Source: Tetrapyrgos nigripes (taxonomy: Eukaryota; Basidiomycota; Agaricomycetes; Agaricales; Campanellaceae). From it: DNA of 64,000 nucleotides. The notes beneath the pieces are model-generated. The model was given only the letters and a program-made list of their open reading frames with translations. It did not search any database and had not been told where the DNA came from. The position numbers and the translations under genes are program-made. Numbering within the stretch: position 1 is the first letter of the stretch; every line of letters starts with the position of its first letter. The stretch covers positions 124,001 through 188,000 of the forward strand of contig JAACJM010000068.1 of assembly GCA_013368315.1 (NCBI GenBank), read 5' to 3'. Shown here piece by piece: positions 11,361 through 20,600 of this stretch.

Positions 11361-12238
11361 GAGGAATTCGACTCGAAGCCTAAACGTGAGTGTGGTCATT
11401 TGATATATCTCTTACCTCTTGCTCATGGTCCCTCAGCTCCCCAGAAATCCACTCTCCGACCTCCCAAACTCGCTCCTTCTGCCTGGCAGCTCTACTTCAC
11501 CGACTGGATCCAGAGACAACAAGCTTCCAATACGACGCAAGCTCAACGTCGCCCAAGCAGCCAAAGAAGCAGGAGCAGAGTATACGTCCCTGAGTGCAGA
11601 GGAGAAAGAAGTACGTCTCTACCCTTTTTACCATCTACCTAATCTTACATGTTTGTTTCCAGCCCTACAAACGTCGTTCCCAACAAATGAAAGAAGCCCG
11701 AGAACGCGAACACACAGCCTACATGCGAACCCTCACTCCCGAAGACATCAAACGTGAGAACGCGTTTAGAGCTGCCCAACGCAAAGCTGGCAAATCTCGT
11801 AAACCCAACATCAAGGATCCCAACGCGCCCAAGAAGCCGCTCTCCGCCTACTTCATGTTCTTGCAGAGAATTCGGTCAGACCCCTATCTGGTGAAGCAAG
11901 TGTTTGGAGAGGAGACAGAGACGACGAAGCAGAGTGTATTGGCTGCGGCTCGGTGGAGAAGTATGACTGATGAAGAGAGAAAGGTGTGTCATCATATGTC
12001 TTGTGAGAGAGAGGAATTGCGATGACTGATTCTGTTTTTTCTAGCCCTTCCTCGCCCAAGCCGAACAAAAAAGATGGAGTATGAAACTGCACGTCGCTTA
12101 TATGAAGAAGGCACCACAGGTTATGGAACCAGTATCAGCTTCAGTATTTTACCCGGAGGCAGTCTTATCTCCAACTACATCCCTATCAAGACCTGGTCAG
12201 AGAGCGAGAGTGACTCGGGTTATCATCTGTCTTCGTAG
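11340..12238 (+). CDS. HMG-box protein with two boxes; two frame slips, probably decaying
   Basis: Exons proposed: 11340-11385, 11437-11610, 11663-11983, 12045-12238. Box 1 starts at RPPKLAPSAWQLYFTDW and continues, one base out of frame, as KLNVAQAAKEAGAEY. Box 2 is DPNAPKKPLSAYFMFLQRIR followed by QSVLAAARWRSMTDEER. The C-terminal part MEYETARRLYEEGTTGYG needs a second slip in an A-run near 12065-12072 (six A where seven would keep frame). HMG boxes bend DNA; two-box proteins of this layout include nuclear and mitochondrial packaging factors. The start codon chosen lies at the very end of duplicated unit A, so the original first exon may have been replaced when the duplication inserted. Two single-base slips suggest a pseudogene or assembly errors. 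Confidence 0.65.
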
Positions 12239-12669
12239 ACGCTTTCTTTTTCGTTCTTTTTCGTTCTATGCAACCCCTTTAGCTGCGCCTTGATGGTTAT
12301 GTCATGGATGTTTGCTGTCGTCTGCTATGCACTGCTGTGGCGGCGGCATCCGTGTCGCATTCGTTTCCTTTTTCACCTTTTTCTTTCTCTTTGTATTTCT
12401 TGGGCTTTGGGGTCCATGCGAATTTTACGACCTTGTACGGCCTATTTTTTCTTTTTGTTTTGTTTACAAGACTACAGTTTATGGCTCTCTTCTCCGTATC
12501 TTTTTTGTGGGGCTTTTTTTGGAAAGAGATACTACAGTTATAAAGTCTTTCTCTTCCCGAATCCCGATGCGCTACTTACTACTTACTTAGTACTGACCTA
12601 TTACAGATGTGTTACATGCATATGGAGTCATTTGCTCATTGCTCACATAGAAAGAACAGTAACTTGCCC
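12239..12669. other. Gap between HMG-box gene and unit B
   Basis: T-rich sequence with short frames only. It is probably the 3' UTR and terminator of the HMG-box gene. Nothing else is recognised. Confidence 0.5.
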
Positions 12670-13010
12670 TCGATGACCTTCCGAGTGCCTTCGACATTAA
12701 CTTTATGAAAAAATCCAGGGTTTTCTTGGTTTCGAGTAGAGAGAGGTGAAATGGTATGTATTATGCAAGTCGCACCACTCTGTATTATGGTCACAATGAG
12801 ACGAGGAAAACTCCAGATGTAAGCCCAAGTAATGACACACCTCCTTGACAGCGTCCAAAATCTGGGCCTTTTCCCGAATATCTCCATGATAGAATGGCAC
12901 GTCTACGTATCTCTGAGTGCTATCGAATACGTCTCCGCGTGCCTTCGACGTGTCTGCCCGACGAAAACATCGCCGCCGAGTATCAGAAATATTTCAGGTT
13001 TCTTGACCAT
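12670..13010 (-). pseudogene. 5' fragment of the dehydrogenase gene in unit B
   Basis: The frame from 13010 matches the first exon and the start of exon 2 of the gene at 7632-8871 (HVDVPFYHGDIREKAQILDAVKE, then SGATCIIHTISPL and VNVEGTRKVIE). It lacks the YxxxK region and everything downstream, because the duplication break falls at 12670. Small deletions also damage exon 1 near 12930-12960. It cannot make a working enzyme. Its promoter is shared with copy B of the kinase-like gene. Confidence 0.85.
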
Positions 13011-15409
13011 GGGATTCAGTCTTGAAGAGTTTGAACTGTATCTCTAGGGTTTTCGGCGAGCAGTCATGGCTATTGCACGAAAATCAGGGTCAGGTCATGG
13101 TGGTCGCATTAAACACATTTTGCCGTCGGCAAAGTTTGGCTCGACCTCGACTACCACAACAAACATGTATCATTTCCGACAATCCGAACGTGGCCGCGAT
13201 ATCAGTGAAGATCTGGGGAAGACGACTATCTGCCTCATGGGCCTCGAGGACAATCTATGACAATTGATAATATACAACAGCTTTTTTGATCAGTCAACGG
13301 CCAACGCTGCACTAACCGTCAACCTCGTTCTTTGCTACAAAAAGTGAATGTTTCTCCTTCCTGAGTCCGGGCTCAAAATGACGTGAAATATATAGCAAGT
13401 GCTCCCTCAGCAATGTCATTTACGGATGATAAGGCACATCCGTCCTCATCCATCGGTTCATTCAACCACTTGTCCTCTGCGAATTTGTCTCAGAACAGGA
13501 TCAATACCGTTGGCCGGGACCTTTACGAAACTCACCACAACTATTACCAGATCATCAAGGACTCGAAAGGCTGGCGAATCAAGACCATGGGCTCCATCTT
13601 GGAAATAGGACAGACGGTAATCCAAGGTATCGCGGGATTGTTATATGGAAGTGGAAGCTCATCCTCAATTGTACGTTCTCCGCAATCCTTGTTACTTACC
13701 CGTCGAGCTGACAGAATGGTTACATGCAGGAAACCACTACTCAAGAGAGTATTGAAACCCTGGAGGAGCTTTTTAATGGAACGGATTATCGAGTTCATTC
13801 GGCGAGACACAAAGGCCGTTCTGTTATTGTGAAAGTGTTTCATGGGCCACGGGCGAAAGAGGTGAGTGTCTTCTACTTCCTACGCTTAGGGTGCTTAGTT
13901 TTTCGTTTCAGCACCAAAAAGCTGTGATTTCTTTCAATGAACGTCTGTTGTAAGGCCGATATCTTCGTGTACAGTGTGATGTCACTCATTCAGACAAGAC
14001 ATCCTTCTATGCTGCGTATGATGACTTGTTCTCCGTCCTCGTCCCAGACGCCATTCATCGTATTCGGTGATGGTGAGTGACCATGCCCATGTTAATGTAT
14101 TCTGACACCGATTCTTTTCAAAGAGTGCGAAAGAGGTTCTGTCGATCACTGCGTAGCTTCTGCTCTTACAGATGGTCTTCCTCGGACTGTTATGTTGGGA
14201 TTCCAGCTTGTGAGCGTAATTCACTGCTTGCTTTATCTCCACTGACCGGTTGTTCTCACTACCTCGTAGATTGGAGGGCTTTCGGTACTCTTCAGCAAAT
14301 GTCTGGCATATACTGCACAATCCTCACTTCGTCTCATGATCATAGGCTGGCCTTGATTACCTTTCTACCGTCGTAGGCGTGCCGCTTAGCACTGTTGGCA
14401 GAGATGTACGTGTTTCGATTAGTTGCTCGTTTTCCTGGTATTGATCTTCTATTCGGAAACACAGAATTACGAAGTCTATATCACCAGTGGTGATCAAGTG
14501 AAGATTGGTCTTGGTAATTGCAAAACTGGAAGGCATGGAGAGGATGATTCTGAGGCGGATTGGGTACTGTTTAATGACCTTTGTTCGAAGGTGGGTTGTT
14601 GGCCTTGGTGAGAACACAGTTTTCTGAGCAGGAGGACAGTTATTCAACGATGCAAACCGGTTGTTGTACGGTGAGTCCTGCATTTCTCTTTCAGCACACC
14701 GGCTTACGCGTTGTCTGCGTACCGGAAGAGGAGGATATTGATCGCAATGAAGCCTCAATAGCCGAGGATGCTGAGGCAGATGGGGAACCGAACTCACAAT
14801 TCCAACCCTCTCCTTTCGTCTCGTCTGGTTCTCCCGACTTTCCTGATATCTTACCGTCAAGTACAATGATCACCCCCAGGAGAGAATTGCAGTGGACACG
14901 ATCTCCACAAGTCTCAACCCTTTCATCAGTCTCTCGTCGTTATCGGGACCACCTTCGCATGTCTCCGTATCGTGGTGCTCTTGACCTTCGAAGACTCAAC
15001 GCAAAACGCCGATTCGAAGTCATCCCTCATCGCTGTCAGGGATATAGAAAGGAAGAGATCACATTCACTTCTGAAATCAAAGAATGTGCCGTCGTATTAC
15101 ACACGATGCCTTTTCGTGGCGAAATTTGTCTGATATGCGGAGAAATTGTGACCGAAGGTGTATTTCGCTGTATTTGTGGCCAACCTGGTGAGTAAGCAGC
15201 TGTTTTTTGTTCGCAGTCCTTTGATCCATTTTATTGTAAAGATGATGGATCGTCAGCTACGATTAGATGTTCCAATTGCCATGCGTGGCAGCATAGGACG
15301 TGTGTTATTGATTTGTCCGCACTAGCAGGTCAATATACTTGTCTTTCCTGTCAACAAACTCATTCAGAGGTGCGATTATTTGTATGTATATGTGCCGGAG
15401 AATTTGACC
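12670..15409. repeat. Tandem duplication, unit B (2.74 kb)
   Basis: Direct repeat of 8515-11360. The left break lies inside dehydrogenase exon 2 and the right break just after the finger codons CICAGEF of the zinc-finger gene. The HMG-box gene (0.9 kb) separates the two units. Confidence 0.9.
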
Positions 15410-15459
15410 AAAGTAAACACTGGTTGGCAGGCTTCATCTATGGAATTCGTGGTTCCTGA
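13413..15459 (+). CDS. Protein kinase-like domain protein with C-terminal PHD/RING-like zinc finger, copy B
   Basis: About nine exons can be joined in phase without a stop. The N-terminus (residues 1-90) is MSFTDDKAHPSSSIGSFNHL.. with RINTVGRDLYETHHNYYQII. Then comes a kinase-like fold with YRVHSARHKGRSVIVKVFHG (beta3-lysine type), LLHPSMLRMM, ALTDGLPRTVMLGFQL, AGLDYLSTVVGVPLSTVGRD and NYEVYITSGDQVKIGLG. I see neither a clear HRD nor a clear DFG motif, so it may be a pseudokinase. After a Ser/Pro linker the C-terminus has CLICGE, CICGQ, IRCSNCHAWQHRTC and YTCLSC, a C4HC3-like cross-brace finger. The stop at 15457-15459 lies exactly at the junction with the inverted SNF5 copy. Its partners are unknown. 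The family appears to be specific to mushrooms, by my recollection only. Confidence 0.7.
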
Positions 15460-16080
15460 TGAAACTCTTACCAGGCCATCTTCACCATCAGCTTCTCGCC
15501 GAAACGATGACGATAGAGCTGCCTCGCCAGTCTCATCAGTATCGAGTGCTTCAGAGCCTCCTCTGAGCGCGAGACTCAAAGCAAACGGTGCACCGCCTGT
15601 GCCTCGTGATCGTTCTCTATCTCCTACTGAAACTGTCGACGTCAGAGAGGGACCGACCACCTCCGAACCTCCGCCTGCTTCCACTGCAACTCAAGACCCA
15701 CCTATTGCACCTGCGTCTCCCACTAGATCATGGGTAAGCTCGTTCATTATCGTTTGCGTCACATATATTTATATCCCTTTACAGCCTCCTCAGTGGCTAT
15801 CCTCTGCCATGCACAGCACACAAGCCAAATACCCCAATGATAAATTTGAATTTGCTCTAGGTAATAGAGTGAGCGATAACGCCTCCCGTGAATGCCTTAT
15901 AAAATGTGTCGACTGTCCTGGCAAGGTATTTATTCTTCAAATACCTTCTGTCCGAGTAGCTCACTATCCTCATTAGCTATATAAACCGGGGCCAGGAGAG
16001 ACCTTATCCAATTTCGAAGTCCATCTTAAGAACCGACAACATCGTCAACGTGTGGACGACCGCGTCAATAAGGATTCGTA
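15460..16080 (+). pseudogene. Inverted copy of the 3' end of the SNF5 gene
   Basis: It corresponds to the end of exon 8 and to exons 9 and 10 of the gene at 17069-23099, on the opposite strand. It reads RPSSPSASRRNDDDRAASPV, then after an intron PPQWLSSAMHSTQAKYPND, KCVDCPGK, and LYKPGPGETLSNFEVHLKNR to a stop at 16080. Both introns are kept, so it arose by DNA duplication. It has no SNF5 domain and no start of its own. Substitutions such as ECLIKC for EWRIKC show some divergence. Confidence 0.9.
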
Positions 16081-16213
16081 GTCTGTACTCTTTCTTGCTT
16101 TAATTCCCATCTGTCTTTCCCCTTGTGTCAGTTGTGTTGTTTCGATCTCATTTTTAGCGCTATCCCAAGTTCTGTATTGTTATCTGCTTACATTTGTTCT
16201 GTAATTATGTCTA
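15460..16213. repeat. Inverted repeat, left arm
   Basis: 754 bases nearly identical to the reverse complement of 16937-17694, covering the SNF5 tail and about 130 bases of 3' flank. Confidence 0.9.
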
Positions 16214-16936
16214 ATAGTCAATTGATTGGACTTTGAATCTAAATGCACGGCGTCTTCAGGCTATGGGTCATGCTCTGCCATCGTCTGGAACAGACTTTCT
16301 TATGTCCTTTAGACTCTCATCCTGGTCACCCCAGAAGATAACCGGAATTTTCCTTCTGAATATGGTCCCGTTGTGGAAGGCGTCCAGGATCACCGATTGG
16401 TGGTTTCATCACTTCTTATCCTCACATTGGAGAAACGGCTGGATTCTGGCAAGCCACTGGCGGTGCCGTTAAATTTGGATCCAACACGGTCATCTCAGGT
16501 TTCGGTAATAGTAACGATTCTGGAACGACCTTGATGCATGGGGCTCCTAACGCTGTAGCTCCGTCTTACCAGAGGATTGGAACCAAACCACTCAGGGAAT
16601 CTTCAGGGTTTTCCTTGCGCTAAAGTTCCCCAGGTCTGTCTCCTCCTTGTCGGTGAAGACCTTGGTTTGGGAGAGGTCTGACTTCTTGGTGACGCGTATA
16701 TGTGCCGGTCGTAATCGATAATTGTTTGAAACATCTTATTGACGTTAACTATGACAATTTCATGAAGAGCCAGGACATGGAACAGACGGCTATCAGGTTT
16801 GCAACGCTGAAATAGAATACTTGTTCTTACCGACGCGCTTGTATTAAGTAGCCCGCCGCCTTCAAAATAAATCTCGGAAAGCTTCACCGACAGGTCAAAA
16901 TGCACCATAGTAGTAGTGAGAAGTTATATTCCATGG
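16214..16936. other. Spacer between the inverted arms
   Basis: 723 bases not shared by the arms. One plus-strand frame gives a coding-looking stretch, with FITSYPHIGETAGFWQATGG followed by KFGSNTVISGFGNSNDSG near 16405-16540, but without start, stop context or recognised family. It may be a fragment of an unrelated gene caught in the rearrangement. Confidence 0.4.
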
Positions 16937-17694
16937 TAGACATAATTACAGAACAAATGTAAGCAGATAACAATACAGAGCTTGGGATAGCGCTAAAAAT
17001 GAGATCGAAACAACACAGCTGACACAAGGGGAGAGACAGATGGGAATCAAAGCAAGAAAGAGTACAGACTACGAATCCCCATTGACGCGGTCGTCCACAC
17101 GTTGACGATGTTGTCGGTTCTTAAGATGGACTTCGAAATTGGATAAGGTCTCTCCTGGCCCCGGTTTATATAGCTGATGAGGATAGTGAGCTACTCGCAC
17201 AGAAGGTATTTGAAGGAGAATAAATACCTTGCCAGGACAGTCGACACATTTTATACGCCATTCAGGGGAGGCGTTACCGCTCACTTTACGTAGAGCGAGT
17301 TCAAATTTATCATTGGGGTATTTGGCTTGTGTGCTGTGCATGGCAGAGGATAGCCACTGAGGAGGCTGTAAAGGGATATAAATTAAATTTATATGACGCA
17401 AACGATAATGAACGAGCTTACCCATGATTTAGTGGGAGACGCAGGTGCAATAGGTGGACTTTGAGTTGCAGTGGAGGCAGGCGGAGGTTCGGAGGTGTTC
17501 GGTTCCTCTTTGACGTCGACGGCTTCGGTAGGGGATAGAGAACGATCATGAGGCACAGGCGGTGCACCGTTTGCTTTGACTCTCTGGCTCAGAGGAGGCT
17601 CTGAAGCACTCGATACTGATGAGACTGGCGAGGCAGCTCTATCGTCATCGTTTCGGCGGGAAGCTGGTGGTGAAGAAGGCCTGGTAGGAGTTTC
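16937..17694. repeat. Inverted repeat, right arm (within SNF5 3' end)
   Basis: Reverse-complement partner of 15460-16213. It contains the last exons and 3' flank of the SNF5 gene. Confidence 0.9.
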
Positions 17695-20600
17695 CATATC
17701 ATCAATATCCTTGCGTCGAGCTGGTGTCGCGGGTTCAGATACTAAATCTGCAGGTGTCGATGGAACAGTATTCTGCCCTCGTAGTGCGCCAGTCTTTTTC
17801 TTCGCCCCGGACTTCGGCTCATTTTCCTTTTTGATGGCGTTCATATGGAATTCGGGATCGGTATTGTACTCAACAGGCCGAGGCCGCCTGTGTCGATGCC
17901 AATATTTACCTGAGTATAATGGTTAGTATGATGCAACGTTACGTCAAAAAAAGACTTACCACAGATACCACACTGAGACTTGTCACCCAACGGACCTTTT
18001 CTCCGTCCAACGGCGATGTTGTCGGGACACCCGCAATTGGAGCAATGCCAGACGCCATCAATCCAATTGGAGTGTTGGCCGTCAACGAATTCCTTTTCCT
18101 TCGCTTCACGCTCAAGCTCTTTGACTCTTTTGGCAGAAAGTACTCTGGTCGCCTTGCTGTCAGGAGTACTGATGGACGGAAGGGCATCAGTGTCCAGAGG
18201 CGCTGGGAGCGCTGACACGTCAGCTGCGGTTGTTGAGGTGCGCGTTGTCATGCGAGCCCTAGAACTGAGTACTGACGACGGGACAGGTGGAGCCTTGAAC
18301 AATCCCTTCGTCTTCTTCTCTTTAGCAGCAGATGGTGGAGGTTGAGGCGCTGCTGCCGGCACGTTGGTAGGCAACAAGGGCATCCCGTTCTCTGACGCAA
18401 CCATATTAGCAATCGTCAGCGATGCGGCGGCAGCAGCAGCTCTGCGAGACACCGGAGCATTAGCAGCAGCGGCCAGGGCAAGGGTCGCGGGATCCAGTTC
18501 CGGGAAGCCAATGGCAGGGGTACGATGAGTTCTAATCGGCTCCCTATCGGGTAAGTTGGCACCACGTCGTCCTCTAGTGTTCCTCTTTCTGCGCTTGTTC
18601 ATATCCTTATCACGCTCTTTTTCGTTGCGCTCGATTTCACCATCACTGAGATAGTTGAGGTGAGGCGTGAACGACTGGACTTGATCAATCGCCCGTGCAC
18701 CTTCAGAAAGATTGGGAAGGAAGGCCGATCGGAGATCTTCATCCTGGATTGGCGTATTATCTGATGGCCGCCCAACAATGTAGAGAGACTTTTGATATGT
18801 CTGAACCTGTTCTCGAATAGCGTGGGCAATGGCGGTTCTGGAAAACGTAACATGTCAACATGAGAAACCCTGCTTCGTATAAAAGGAACTGGAGCATTAC
18901 TCACTTAAATTCACCCCCCAAACCCAGATCCTGTGCATAAACCTCCGCAAACTGCTCCGGGGAGGCTGTCGGGTTGTCGAGGTCCCATTCAAACTGATCG
19001 TCAAGCTTCATTGACCCGACGATGATATCAAGCTATGCAATCAGATGACTTTAGCATTCAATACGTCTCTCTGAAAACCTATAAAGACAGCCCACCTTGA
19101 TCACAATCCTCATGTCTTCAGTCATCTCCTTCTCGTTCAACTTGAAGTCCTCCAGAGCCATGGGCCTTTCGTCTTCAAGATCAGTCATTTCGACGTCGGC
19201 GTCGTCTTCATATTCGTCCTTGACCACCTTGCGCTGGGTGCTAAAGGGATTCCTCTTGCCAGATCTCACAAAACCAGCCTCGGTTCGGAGACGTTTACGC
19301 CAGAACTCCCACCAAGCGGCATTCTTTCCGTCAAGATTTCCTTTTTCGGGTGATTCTTCGACATCAGAAAACTCGCTGCCCTCAGCATCGTAGTGAGGAG
19401 AATGAGATTTGTAGTCATTCAGCTGGTCCTGTATCGACCGGACGATAAGGGAGTGGTAATTTTGGCCGAGATTATAGTCCTCGCAAAGGGACTGCGCAAA
19501 ATGCTCTGGTGTTACGATGGGATCTGTCATAAAAATGTGGTGAGCCTCAGAAATTCCGAGCACAGCAATGAAGGGAACCCCATACCATTCAAATTCCAAA
19601 CGAACGTATCTCGCATCCTATAGTGATCCACGTCAAACTCTAGACGAATAGGGACAAGCCGTTCCGGACGGTTGGCATCCTCCTTTTTCAGTCTCCGAGG
19701 TCTGAAGGAAACGAAGAAATCAGAAACTCTCCAGCAAAACTATATAAATGATCTGGTCAAATGACACTCACAATTTCAAGCCTTCCCTCTTGACCACTTT
19801 TTTACCCCGACTATGATGATGGTCTCTCCTCCCTTTACCTGGATACCTGACGTCAAAATTTTCAGGTGGCATCCTCCTTCTAAATCTCGCCCCGGGATTG
19901 ACAGCTACACTGCCCTTCTCCCACCATTTGTGACTGGTTTTCCCAAATACCTCTCCTCTTAACTCATTCTGCATCCTGTCTTTCATTCCCTTCCAGATGC
20001 CATCATATTCCTTATCAATCGCTTGCCACTTTTTGATATTCTCAATTTCCTCTGGTGTCAGCATTGGTATCGCTTTGTCGGAGCCGACGAGGGGGACAAC
20101 GGTCACTTTGGTCACCGCAGCATTAAGGTTAACGTTAGCAGGTAGAGGTGGGAGTTGGGGAATGACAGGACCATTGAGTTGGGCTTGAGAAGGCGTGGAT
20201 GGTGAAGCAGAGGCGGCGGCGGTTCCAATGGGACCAGAGGAAGTCGATATTCCATTAACAGCAGGTTTTCCAATCCCGTCAGCCATACCAGTATCACCTC
20301 CTGCTGTCGCTGTTTGATTGTCGTTTTGGTCCTGGTCTTGGTGTCCGCTCTGGTTCTGGTTCTGGAATTGACCTTGGAGATTTTGGTTTGCCTGCGAAGG
20401 AGTACCAGGTGGAAGCGAAGTCTGACGTGGCGTAGATGGAGCTGCTTGACTTGACATAGGCATCTGGGGGGTCTGGGGAGTCTGGGTACCACTCGCCGAG
20501 CCAGGAAGGGAAGCAGAAGCAACTGTGGGCGTTCCAGTCATACCCGAACCAGGACGACCCATCCCGATACCAGGTTTTTGAGGCGTTTGCTGGCCGGGCA

